Origin: Prevotella sp. | Lineage (GTDB): Bacteria > Bacteroidota > Bacteroidia > Bacteroidales > Bacteroidaceae | DNA length: 45,541 nt | Reading direction: 5' to 3' | Assembly (NCBI GenBank): GCA_017645905.1 | Contig: JAGCNO010000026.1 | Location: 1-45,541, forward strand | In this document: positions 18,122 through 27,100 of the stretch, piece after piece | Layout: each line of letters starts with the position of its first letter | Numbering within the stretch: position 1 is the first letter of the stretch | Program-made: the position numbers and the translations under genes | Notes under the pieces: model-generated | Database searches by the model: none | What the model was told of the DNA's origin: nothing | The model's input: the letters and a program-made list of their open reading frames with translations, nothing else

Positions 18122-19483
18122 TTAAATTCCGGTGTAGTTTGAAGGTGTGATGGAGGCAAGCTCCTGTTTCACTGAGTCTGAAACGTTTAGTGTGTTGATG
18201 AAGTTTGCAATTGTCTCCTGATTGATTTTTTCGTTTGTACGTGTTAATGCTTTTAGTGCCTCATAAGGGTTAGGGTAGCCTTCACGGCGGAGTATGGTCT
18301 GTATGGCCTCTGCTACGACGGCCCAGTTGTTTTCCAGGTCCTGATGCAACTTGTCTTCGTTGAGTATGAGTTTTGAGAGGCCCTTTTGTGTGCTCTGTAT
18401 AGCGATGAGCGCATGTGCGAGCGGCACGCCGACGTTGCGAATGACGGTAGAGTCGGTGAGGTCGCGCTGCAGTCGGCTTACCGGCAATTTCTGTGCCAGA
18501 AATGCGAGGACGGCGTTGGCCACACCCATGTTTCCTTCGCTGTTCTCGAAGTCGATGGGGTTCACCTTGTGGGGCATGGCGCTGCTGCCCACCTCTCCGG
18601 CCTTGATGCGCTGCTTGAAATAGTCGATGGAGATGTACATCCAGACGTCGCGGTCGAGGTCGATGACGATGGTGTTGATGCGACGCAGGGCGTCGAGGAT
18701 GGCTGCCAGATAGTCATAGTTGGATATCTGGGTGGTGTACTGCTCGCGCTCCAGTCCGAGGCTGTCGGCGAGGAAGCGGTCGGCCCAGTCGGCCCAGTCG
18801 TACTGCGGATAGGCCACGTGGTGGGCGTTGAAGTTTCCCGTGGCGCCTCCGAACTTGGCGGTGACGGGTGTGTCCTTCAGTGTGCGCAGCTGCTCCTCCA
18901 GACGATAGACGAAGACCTTCAGTTCCTTGCCCAGCCGTGTGGGCGATGCGGGTTGCCCATGCGTGCGGGCCAGCATGGGAATGGCTTTCCAGGCCTCGGC
19001 CAAATCGTTGAGCTGCTCGATGAGCTGCTCAAGGGCAGGGATGAACACCTCTTCGAGCGCGTCCTTCAGCGAGAGGGGCACGGAGGTGTTGTTGATGTCC
19101 TGCGAGGTGAGGCCGAAGTGGACGAAATTCTTCAGGGGTGAGAGGTCAGAAATGAGGGGTGAGAGGATACCATCCATCTTCTCCTTGATGAAGTACTCCA
19201 CGGCCTTGACGTCGTGGTTGGTCGTAGCCTCAATCTCCTTCACGCGCAGGGCGTCGGCCTCGGTGAAATGCAAGTATATGTCGCGCATCGGCTGGAAGAG
19301 GTCCTCGGGGACGTCCTTCAGCTGTGGCAGTGGCAGTTGGCAAAGTGCTATGAAATACTCTATCTCTACGCGAACGCGATAGCGTATGAGTGCGTACTCG
19401 GAGAAATAGTTGGCCAAGGGTTCTGTCTTCCCTCTGTAGCGGCCATCAATAGGCGAGATGGCCGTAAGGTTTGATAATTTCAT
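18122..19483 (-). CDS. purB: Adenylosuccinate lyase
   Basis: Catalyses two steps of purine synthesis: release of fumarate from SAICAR and from adenylosuccinate. The fumarase/aspartase signature SSAMPHKVNPIDFENSEGN is at about residue 300, and the N-terminus MKLSNLTAISPIDGRY is typical. The start was set at 19483 because it matches the family start; an upstream in-frame ATG at 19543 would add 20 non-conserved residues close to the promoter. The 453-residue length fits. purB heads a likely operon with rluB and asnS. The 22-bp array B lies about 90 bp upstream of its promoter. Confidence 0.97.
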   Translation of the reverse strand: MKLSNLTAISPIDGRYRGKTEPLANYFSEYALIRYRVRVEIEYFIALCQLPLPQLKDVPEDLFQPMRDIYLHFTEADALRVKEIEATTNHDVKAVEYFIKEKMDGILSPLISDLSPLKNFVHFGLTSQDINNTSVPLSLKDALEEVFIPALEQLIEQLNDLAEAWKAIPMLARTHGQPASPTRLGKELKVFVYRLEEQLRTLKDTPVTAKFGGATGNFNAHHVAYPQYDWADWADRFLADSLGLEREQYTTQISNYDYLAAILDALRRINTIVIDLDRDVWMYISIDYFKQRIKAGEVGSSAMPHKVNPIDFENSEGNMGVANAVLAFLAQKLPVSRLQRDLTDSTVIRNVGVPLAHALIAIQSTQKGLSKLILNEDKLHQDLENNWAVVAEAIQTILRREGYPNPYEALKALTRTNEKINQETIANFINTLNVSDSVKQELASITPSNYTGI

Positions 19484-19561
19484 TATATAAAATGACCTGA
19501 AGTGTCTTTCTTCTATGCTTTCTTTTCGGGCTCTTTCGCCCACTTATCTGCGTTGGTGATG

Positions 19562-19569
19562 CAAAGGTA
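19562..19569 (-). promoter_or_regulatory. purB -7 element
   Basis: On the minus strand TACCTTTG matches TAnnTTTG, 78 bp upstream of the purB start. A clear -33 TTTG is not seen at the expected distance. The 320-bp gap between rluA and purB holds this promoter and array B. Confidence 0.65.
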
Positions 19570-19659
19570 GTACTAAAAAAGGACACGGAGCATATTTGGG
19601 TCCGAAAATTAATATTTTTTAATACTTTGAGATATGGAGTTTGAACCGTTCATTGATTT

Positions 19660-19760
19660 AGAAAGAACGGCTTATTCGAATTGAAAGAACGGCTCTTTCT
19701 CATGGAAAGAACGGCTTATTCGATTTGAAAGAACGGCTTATTCAAATCGAAAGCGCTCGG
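19660..19760 (+). repeat. 22-bp tandem array B (four units plus a partial)
   Basis: Units start at 19660, 19682, 19704 and 19726, each with GAAAGAACGGC, and a degenerate partial follows at 19748. Unit boundaries read TTC, five variable bases, GAA (for example TTCGAATTGAA and TTCTCATGGAA). The array lies upstream of the purB promoter, with the GAAAGAACGG strand opposite to purB. A degenerate, oppositely oriented copy (TTTGAACCGTTCATT) lies just left of it. Confidence 0.95.
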
Positions 19761-19803
19761 CAACAAAGGAGATGCTTGCGTAATGAAATGGAGCAAGAAC
19801 GTC

Positions 19804-20487
19804 TTAAAGTTCCAGAAGGACTTTCCAGAGGCCATCTTCAGGTAAAGGAGCCTCGAAAAAGAGTTCCTCGCCCGAAACGGGATGGGTGAATGCGATGCTG
19901 CGGGCCAGAAGGGAGATGCTGCCGTCGGGGTTGCTGCGCGGCGAGCCATACTTGAGGTCGCCCTTGATGGGACAGCCGATGGCGGCGAGCTGACAGCGTA
20001 TCTGGTGATGGCGGCCTGTAAGGAGTTGTACCTCAAGAAGTTGATAGCGGTCGCCAACGGCTATGCAGGAGAGGCGCAACTGGGCCTTCTTCGAGTCAGG
20101 AACCTCGTGGTCGTGGGCGTAGGACTTGTTCTGCTGCTCGTTGCGGGTGAGCCAGTGAGTGAGGAGTTGTGAGCGAGGAGTTAGGAGTTGTGAATTAGGA
20201 ATTGGGGTGATGGCCCAGTAGGTCTTGTGGACTTCGCCATTGGCAAACATGCGGTTGAGGCGGGAGAGGGCCTTCGACGTGCGGGCGAAGATGACGAGGC
20301 CGCCGACGGGACGGTCGAGACGGTGGACGACGCCGAGGAAGACGTTTCCGGGCTTCTGGTATTTCTCCTTGATATACTGGCGCACGAGGTCGGACAGGGG
20401 AACGTCGCCGGTCTTGTCGCCCTGCACAATCTCGCCAGGAGCCTTGTTCACAACTAATATGTGGTTGTCCTCGTAGATGACCTGCAT
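19804..20487 (-). CDS. RluA-family pseudouridine synthase
   Basis: Asp58 in VVHRLDRPVGG is the catalytic aspartate of the RluA family, which converts uridine to pseudouridine in rRNA or tRNA. The start at 20487 (MQVIYEDNHILVVNK) matches the family; a frame extending to 20553 overlaps the kinase gene and adds non-conserved residues. There is no S4 domain; the 227-residue length is typical of short RluA/TruC-like members. Residues about 95-113 (NSQLLTPRSQLLTHWL) are encoded by a 7-bp-period repeat and look like an inserted loop. The gene follows the sensor kinase by 4 bp. Confidence 0.92.
   Translation of the reverse strand: MQVIYEDNHILVVNKAPGEIVQGDKTGDVPLSDLVRQYIKEKYQKPGNVFLGVVHRLDRPVGGLVIFARTSKALSRLNRMFANGEVHKTYWAITPIPNSQLLTPRSQLLTHWLTRNEQQNKSYAHDHEVPDSKKAQLRLSCIAVGDRYQLLEVQLLTGRHHQIRCQLAAIGCPIKGDLKYGSPRSNPDGSISLLARSIAFTHPVSGEELFFEAPLPEDGLWKVLLEL
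20154..20202. repeat. 7-bp-period tract inside the rluA-family gene
   Basis: Seven consecutive heptamers (GAGGAGT, TGTGAGC, GAGGAGT, TAGGAGT, TGTGAAT and similar). The tract is in frame with the host gene and adds a short polar loop. Confidence 0.85.
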
Positions 20488-20491
20488 TTTC

Positions 20492-21589
20492 TTAACTTTT
20501 ACGTAACTCGACGCGGAAGGTGGTGCCCTTTCCGGGCTCCGACTCTTTAACAAAAATGTGGCCGTGGTGATACTCCTCTACGATGCGCTTGGCCAGCGAG
20601 AGGCCCAGGCCCCAACCGCGCTTCTTTGTGGTGAAACCGGGACGGAACACGGCCTTAAGGTTCTTCTTCTTGATGCCCTTGCCCGTGTCTACGACCTCAA
20701 CAGCGACAATGCCGTGCTCCTCGAGCAGCCAGAGGTCTATGCGGCCACTGCCGCCCTCCATAGCGTCGACGGCGTTCTTGCAGAGGTTCTCAATGACCCA
20801 CTCGAAGAGCGAGGCGTTCATCGAGACGACGACGTCGTGGCTGGGATAATGGCCACGGATGGCCACCTTCTGCGACGTACGCTTGTCCATATATGCTATG
20901 ACGCGGTCGAGCAGCGCGTTCATCGACTCGGGCACCGGCTCGGGCAGGGAGCCAATCTTCGAAAAGCGCTCGGCAATACGCTCCAAGCGCTTCACATCAT
21001 TGTCCAGCTCGGGAATGAGCGTGTCGTCGGGATAGGTCTCCTTCAGCACCTCCACCCACGCCATGAGGCTGCTGATGGGTGTTCCTAACTGATGGGCGGT
21101 CTCCTTGGAAAGGCCTACCCACACCTTATTCTGCTCGGCACGCTTTGACGCCATGAGCGCCACGATAGCCACGACAGCAAAAATCATGACCAGGCCCAGC
21201 GCCCAGTAGGGGTAGAGCGTAAGACGGCGCAGGAGCGTAGACTCCTCGTAGACAAGCAGTTGATAAGGGCTGATGCGGATGCTGTCACCATGGGCCAGCA
21301 TGTGGGCAGCAATACGGGTGGTGTCGTCAATGTTTCGGAAATCGGTAACGTTGCCCTCCTGGTCGAGAACGATGACAGGAATGGTGTTGTTGCCCTCGAT
21401 GACCTTCATCACCAGGCTGAGATCGGTCTCCTCATCGGCATCGCTGAGCTGTCGCATGGCCTCAGCCCATAGCTCCATTCGGCCCTGCTCCTCACGCTGA
21501 AGATCACGCACAAGATAGTGTGACACCATGAGCGACACAACCGTGAGCACCACCGCAGCAACAACAAGCCAGAACTTTAACTCCTTCAT
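20492..21589 (-). CDS. Membrane sensor histidine kinase (orphan)
   Basis: Two membrane segments (about residues 6-24 and 125-147) flank a periplasmic region of about 100 residues. His166 in SKETAHQLGTPISS is the phospho-acceptor; the ATPase domain has ENLCKNAVDAM (N box), DTGKGI (G1) and RGWGLGLSLAKRI (G2). It autophosphorylates and would pass phosphate to a response regulator, but none is adjacent. It is followed after 4 bp by an RluA-family gene in the same transcription unit. The stimulus is unknown. The HisKA/HATPase assignment is firm. Confidence 0.93.
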   Translation of the reverse strand: MKELKFWLVVAAVVLTVVSLMVSHYLVRDLQREEQGRMELWAEAMRQLSDADEETDLSLVMKVIEGNNTIPVIVLDQEGNVTDFRNIDDTTRIAAHMLAHGDSIRISPYQLLVYEESTLLRRLTLYPYWALGLVMIFAVVAIVALMASKRAEQNKVWVGLSKETAHQLGTPISSLMAWVEVLKETYPDDTLIPELDNDVKRLERIAERFSKIGSLPEPVPESMNALLDRVIAYMDKRTSQKVAIRGHYPSHDVVVSMNASLFEWVIENLCKNAVDAMEGGSGRIDLWLLEEHGIVAVEVVDTGKGIKKKNLKAVFRPGFTTKKRGWGLGLSLAKRIVEEYHHGHIFVKESEPGKGTTFRVELRKS

Positions 21590-21597
21590 TTAGGGTG

Positions 21598-21630
21598 CAA
21601 AGTTACGGAATTAATACGAGACGACGCAAA
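21598..21630 (-). promoter_or_regulatory. Promoter of the sensor kinase-rluA unit
   Basis: On the minus strand TAACTTTG (21598-21605) lies 21 bases after TTTG (21627-21630). It is back to back with the tRNA-Val promoter. Confidence 0.75.
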
Positions 21631-21644
21631 AAAATGCTAAAAAC

Positions 21645-21676
21645 TTTGGCGGTACGAAAAAAAATGCCTACCTTTG
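21645..21676 (+). promoter_or_regulatory. tRNA-Val promoter
   Basis: TTTG (21645-21648), 20 bases, then TACCTTTG (21669-21676), a close match to the Bacteroidota consensus. It ends 11 bp before the mature tRNA. Confidence 0.85.
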
Positions 21677-21687
21677 CACCCGCTTTT

Positions 21688-21762
21688 GGGCGTTTAGCTC
21701 AGTTGGTTTAGAGCATCTGCCTTACAAGCAGAGGGTCGGCGGTTCGAATCCGTCAACGCCCA
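21688..21762 (+). tRNA. tRNA-Val (anticodon TAC)
   Basis: The acceptor stem GGGCGTT/AACGCCC, D arm (AGCTCAGTTGG), anticodon stem TCTGC/GCAGA with loop CTTACAA (anticodon TAC) and T arm with GGTTCGAATCC are all intact. The 3' CCA is not encoded and would be added after transcription. A single, isolated tRNA gene with its own promoter and terminator. Confidence 0.97.
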
Positions 21763-21771
21763 CAACCTTCC

Positions 21772-21808
21772 AAAGAGGCGTGAAGAGCTGTTCTTCACGC
21801 CTCTTTTT
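21772..21808 (+). terminator. Bidirectional terminator between tRNA-Val and GH31
   Basis: AAAGAGGCGTGAAGA and its perfect complement flank a five-base loop, with A and T runs on the two sides. It can end the tRNA transcript (+) and the GH31 transcript (-), which converge here. Confidence 0.9.
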
Positions 21809-21815
21809 CTGTTTC

Positions 21816-24158
21816 TTACTTCCTGACTACGGTTTCCTTGCCGTCATAGCTCACCTCCTGGCTGCTGCCGTCGGGGAATACGACCGTGAACCGGCGTTGC
21901 TGAATCATGCCTGGATAGCTACCCTGACGGTCGCCGATGGTGAGAGCGCGCTGTTTGTCGTTCCACGTCATGGGGATGGTGGTGTAGACGCCCTTCTCAT
22001 AGTTGTAGCCGTCGCCCTCGTCCTCATAGAGAGTGAAACTGCCATCGGCACCGGGATAGACACGCAACTCAAGATTGTCCCAGGACTTCTCGCCGACATA
22101 CTGCATCTCAGGGCCAAGGGGCAGGATGCTACCTGCTCGGACAAACATCGGCACGCGGTCTAAGGAGGTCTCCAACGTCACGTCCTGACCGCCCTTAAAC
22201 TGCTTACCCGTCCAGAAATCGTACCAGGTAGCGCCCTTCGGCAGGTACTTCGTAACGATCTTGGTGGCGGTGAAGTCGATACCTCCAGAGGGAGAATCGT
22301 CAGTCGCGTTCTGGCGATTCCAGCCGGTCATCTCATTTGTACGAATGACTTTCTCCTCAGTGTACTGCGGATTGACGATGGGACAGGCCAGGATACTACG
22401 GCCGAAAAGGAACTCGTCGGTCATGTTCCACACCTTCTTGTCGGCGGCGAAGTCGGCAAAGAGCGGACGCATGTAGCTGTCGTTATTGCTGGTCACCTGC
22501 CAGGCCGTACTATATAAATAAGGTATAAGGCGGTAACGTAGGCGAATCTGCTTCTCGATGGCATCATAGACAGGCTCGCCCTTCTTGCCGAACTGCCAGA
22601 TCTCACGAGGCGCGTCGGCACCGTGACTGCGGAAGACAGGGCAGAACAGGCCGTACTGCATCCAGCGCACATAGAGCTCCTGGAACTGCGGGTTCTTGGG
22701 AGCCGAGCCGCCACCACGGGTATTGTAGGAACCACAGAAGAAACCACCAATGTCGGTATTGAAGTTGGGGTTGCCCGTCAAGGTGAAGCTCAGACCGGCA
22801 GGCACCTGCTTACGTAGCATGTCCCACGAAGAGTTCACGTCGCCACTCCACATGTTAGAGCCGTAATGCTGCTGGCCGGCAAAGCTGCTTCGTGTCATGA
22901 TGAAAATGCGCTTGCCGCGGTCGTCCTTACGCTGCGACTGATAGATGCCACGAACGGTCTCCAAAGGGAAGGCATTGCGCTGCGAGCGCCAGGTGCCGCC
23001 ATAGACCTTATGGTCATAGTCGCTCTCCTTCGGGTTAAAGAAGTCGGGGTCGGTGGAGTCCATCCACCAAGCATCGCAGCCATAGTCATAGAGGGTCTTG
23101 AGGTATTTCCAGTAGATGGCGCGGGCCTCGGGACTGAAGGCATCGTAGACCTTCACGCCCGAAGGATACTTCATAATTGGCGGCCAGACGTGGGAGATGC
23201 CGCTCTGCGGCCAAGTCTCGATGGGCAGGAGCAAGCCTTTCTCGTCGAGTTCGCGGAACTGCTGGGTCATTGGACCAAAGCTGGCCCAGATAGAAATCAT
23301 GAAGTGGGCGTGCTTCTTGTGAACGTTCTCGATGAGCTGCTTGCCGTTGGCAAAGTCCTCGGCCAGGAAGTCCATCGCGTTCCAAAGATAGTTGCTGCCC
23401 CAGTACTGCCAGTCCTGAATGATGCCATCAAGAGGCACCTGCAGCTCACGGTACTGGTCTACGACAACCTCGGTCTCGCGGGCGGTCTTGTAGCGCTCCT
23501 TCGACTGCCAGTAGCCGTATGTCCAGAGCGGGAACATCGGCACGTCGCCCGTCAGATGGCGCATCTGGGCAATAACACCGTCGGTGCTTCCGCCATACAT
23601 AAAGTAATAGTCCACGCCTTGGCCAGCCTCTGAGGTGAACGTCATGCCGTCGGTGTTGTCTTCGAAGAGCGTGGGCGAATAGTTCTCCCAGTAGAGACCC
23701 CAGCCCTTGATGCTCTGCAGCACGCTCTGGAAGTCCTCGAGGTTCGACTGCTCCATGCGCTTCTGCTCACCACGACGATTCATCTTACCGTTCTGGATGG
23801 TGCCAAGGCCGTAAATGGCTTCGTCGCGGTCGAGAAGGAATCTCTGTTTCACTTCCCACTCTTCCAAGTTGCGGCGTATCAGGCTCCAACCTTCTTCGCG
23901 CAGCAGCACTTTTCCTTTTGCGGTGAGGAACGTCAGGTTACCCTGTGTGTCCTGCCGCACGGTCAGTTCACAGCTCGACCAGGTGTTACCTTTGTGCGTT
24001 ACGCTGACATCCTGCGGCTTTGCAATGACGACCAAGCTTTTCGTGGGCTGGCCCTTCACGACATGTACGATACTTGGAGTCATGAACTCAATCTTTACGT
24101 CCTGCGCTTGTGTCTGCAGGGCGATAGCCATCAAGGCTAGTAATAATAGTTTTCTCAT
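21816..24158 (-). CDS. Secreted GH31 alpha-glycosidase
   Basis: A signal peptide (MRKLLLLALMAIALQTQAQ) is followed by an N-terminal beta-sandwich and a GH31 TIM barrel. Asp367 in DAWWMDSTDPD is the expected nucleophile and Asp440 in WSGDVNSSW the acid/base. C-terminal beta domains follow (MFVRAGSILPLGPEM, LRVYPGADGSFTLYEDEGD). GH31 enzymes cleave terminal alpha-glucose, alpha-xylose or alpha-galactose; the WWMDSTDP form and periplasmic location suggest alpha-xylosidase or alpha-glucosidase, not resolved here. It lies 19 bp after mfd and likely shares its transcript. Confidence 0.93.
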   Translation of the reverse strand: MRKLLLLALMAIALQTQAQDVKIEFMTPSIVHVVKGQPTKSLVVIAKPQDVSVTHKGNTWSSCELTVRQDTQGNLTFLTAKGKVLLREEGWSLIRRNLEEWEVKQRFLLDRDEAIYGLGTIQNGKMNRRGEQKRMEQSNLEDFQSVLQSIKGWGLYWENYSPTLFEDNTDGMTFTSEAGQGVDYYFMYGGSTDGVIAQMRHLTGDVPMFPLWTYGYWQSKERYKTARETEVVVDQYRELQVPLDGIIQDWQYWGSNYLWNAMDFLAEDFANGKQLIENVHKKHAHFMISIWASFGPMTQQFRELDEKGLLLPIETWPQSGISHVWPPIMKYPSGVKVYDAFSPEARAIYWKYLKTLYDYGCDAWWMDSTDPDFFNPKESDYDHKVYGGTWRSQRNAFPLETVRGIYQSQRKDDRGKRIFIMTRSSFAGQQHYGSNMWSGDVNSSWDMLRKQVPAGLSFTLTGNPNFNTDIGGFFCGSYNTRGGGSAPKNPQFQELYVRWMQYGLFCPVFRSHGADAPREIWQFGKKGEPVYDAIEKQIRLRYRLIPYLYSTAWQVTSNNDSYMRPLFADFAADKKVWNMTDEFLFGRSILACPIVNPQYTEEKVIRTNEMTGWNRQNATDDSPSGGIDFTATKIVTKYLPKGATWYDFWTGKQFKGGQDVTLETSLDRVPMFVRAGSILPLGPEMQYVGEKSWDNLELRVYPGADGSFTLYEDEGDGYNYEKGVYTTIPMTWNDKQRALTIGDRQGSYPGMIQQRRFTVVFPDGSSQEVSYDGKETVVRK

Positions 24159-24177
24159 TTAAATCAGTATTTAGGTT

Positions 24178-27100
24178 CTACATTTTCTTCAAGACAGCGA
24201 CGGCCTCGCCAACCGTTGGCACCTCGGTGATGACCATAGAACGCTTGCCGTTCTGCTCACGCAGGTTGCAACGTTTGACGTTCTGGGTGGCGTAATCGAT
24301 GATGTGGCCGAAGATATCGCTCTGGTAGTAGGGGCTGTTCATGTTGCTGACGAAATAGAGGAACATGCGTCCCTGCTTCAGTAGGATTTTCTCACAGCCC
24401 AACTGCTTGCCCAGGCGTCGGAGGGCGACCACGTGGAGCAACTCCTCCGCCTGTTTCGGCATCTTTCCGAAACGGTCGATGAGCCGCTGGCGGTAAGCCT
24501 CAAGCTCGTGGTCGTCGCGGGTGTTGTCCAATTCTCGATAAAGCAGCATGCGCTCCGAGTCAGAGGGGACATACTGGTCGGGGAAATACATCTCGAGGTC
24601 GGACTCCAGGGTGCAGTCGGAAACGAAAGCCCAACCAGCCCCACCCCCAACCCCTCCCGCAGAGGGGAGGGGAGTAGTTACTTCTTTCGCCCGTCCGTTG
24701 TTAGTTTTCTGTGTTTGAGAGTATATACTCCCCTCCCCTCTGCGGGAGGGGTTGGGGGTGGGGCTGGTTGGGCTTTCGTTCCTCAGCTCCGCCATCGCCT
24801 CATTCAGAATCTTCTGGTAGGTCTCGTAGCCGAGGTCGGAGATGAAGCCGCTCTGCTCCGCACCGAGCAAGTTACCGGCACCACGGATGTCGAGGTCTTG
24901 CATGGCGATGTTGATGCCGCTGCCCAGGTCGGAGAAGTTCTCCAAAGCCTCCAGACGACGGCGGGCATCTGGCGGGAGGGCAGAGAGCGGCGGAGCAAGC
25001 AGGTAACAGAAAGCCTTGCGGTTGCCACGACCCACACGGCCGCGCATCTGGTGTAGGTCGGAGAGACCGAAGTTATGCGCGCTATTAATAATAATTGTAT
25101 TGGCGTTGGGGATATCGATGCCGTTCTCCACGATGGTCGTCGAGAGCAGCACGTCGTAGTCGTAGTTCGAGAAGTCGAGCACAATCTTCTCCAGTTCCTC
25201 GGGGTTCATCTGTCCGTGACCGATAGCCACGCGGCAGTCAGGAACATACTTCAGGATAAGGTCTTTCAGCTCTCGCAGGTTATTGATGCGGTTATTCACG
25301 AAGAACACCTGACCATTGCGGCTCATCTCGAAGTTGATGGCATCGGCGATAATCTCAGCGGAGAAGGTGTGAATCTCCGTCTGTATGGGATATCGGTTGG
25401 GCGGCGGTGTCTGGATGACGCTCAGGTCGCGGGCACCGACGAGCGAGAACTGCAGGGTACGAGGAATGGGCGTGGCACTCATGGTAAGCGTGTCGACGTT
25501 GGTTTTCATCTGGCGAAGCTTCTCCTTCGTGGAGACGCCGAACTTCTGTTCCTCATCGATGATGAGCAGTCCCAAGTCCTTGAACTTCACCGTCTTGCTA
25601 ATGAGCTTATGCGTACCGATAAGGATGTCAATCTTTCCTTCCTCCAAGTCTTTGAGGATGGCGGTGGTCTGCTTCTGACTACGGGCTCGACTGAGATAAT
25701 CCACACGAACAGGCATGTCTTTCAAGCGGGAGGAGAAAGTGCGGAAATGCTGATAGGCCAGCACCGTGGTGGGCACAAGGACGGCGGTCTGCTTGCCGTC
25801 GGCGGCGGCCTTGAAGGCAGCACGGACAGCCACCTCGGTCTTGCCGAAGCCCACGTCACCACAGACCAGACGGTCCATGGGTATGGCCTTCTCCATGTCG
25901 GCCTTCACGTCCTGCGTGGCCTTCAGCTGATCGGGCGTGTCCTCATAGAGGAACGAGGCCTCCAGCTCCTGCTGCAAATAGGTGTCGTGGCTGTAGGCGA
26001 AACCTTTCTGATGACGGCGGGCAGCGTAGAGCTTAATAAGGTCGCGAGCGATGTCCTTGATGTGCTTCTTCGTGCGCTCCTTCAGCCGTTCCCAGGCACC
26101 AGTACCCAGCGTAGAGAGGCGCGGCGGTTGACCTCCGTCCTGCGCCTTGTATTTCGACACCTTATATAAAGAATGTATGGAGACATAGATGGCGTCGCCG
26201 CGCTGGTAGATGATTTTAATCATCTCCTGGTACTGCTGGCTGTCGGCTGTTGGCTGTTGGCTGTTGGATATTGGCATCCTTACCAGCCCGCCGAACTTAC
26301 CCACACCGTGGTCCACGTGGACGATGAAGTCGCCCAGCTCGAACTGCTGGATTTCCTTCAGCGTGAGTGCCATCTTGCCGCCACGGGCCTTGTCGCTCTT
26401 AAGGTTGTACTTGTGGAAACGATCGAAAATCTGGTGGTCGGTGAAGAAACAGCAGCGCAGGTCGTGGTCTACGAAACCCTCATGGAGGGTACGATCAACG
26501 CCTTCAAAGGTCAGCCCCGATTTCTCAGCCAGGATGTCCTTCAGACGTTCTATCTGCTTCTGGCTGTCGGCCAGCACAAAGAGTTTGTAGCCCTTCAGCA
26601 GATAGTCCTCCAAGGTCTGTGTCAGCAGGTCAAAGTTCTTATGGAAGAGCGGCTGGGGACTGGTGTTAAAGTGATAAGTGATAAGTGATAAGTGATAAGT
26701 TTGGTTACCTAAAACTATCTTCCTGAACCTCTCGCTGTCGGTCTCGAACTTCGCGCCACTGATAATCTGGTTGTCACGCTGCATCTCTTGTCGAATCTGG
26801 AACTCCTCCACCTCGGTGGCGTTCTCCAGTCTTTCGGTCAGAGCCTGCGAAGAGAATCCCTCCTGCCATGCCCGCTCCACACTGTCACGCACGAAGCCGA
26901 AGTCCTTGGCTACCAGCACAGTCTGCGGAGGCAGGAACTTGAAGAGCGATTCCTTCTCCTCGGCCATCGTCAGCTCGGGCACGATATCGATATGGTCGCG
27001 GCGTTCCCGTGACAGCTGGTTCTCCACGTCGAAGGTTCGTATGGAGTCGATATCGTTGCCGAAGAAGTCCACGCGGAAGGGATATTCGCAGCTGAAGGAA

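Noticed and set aside
16763-18142. 459-codon frame opposite rluB
   Set aside because: It is antisense to a gene with clear S4 and catalytic motifs; its Leu/Val/Ala-rich translation follows from the repetitive Gln/Gly/Arg codons of the other strand.
24622-24780. Inverted repeat as ends of an insertion sequence
   Set aside because: The 49-bp spacer cannot encode a transposase and the element stays in frame with mfd; a small non-autonomous hairpin pair explains it better.
25075-26169. 364-codon frame opposite mfd
   Set aside because: Shadow of the helicase core on the other strand.
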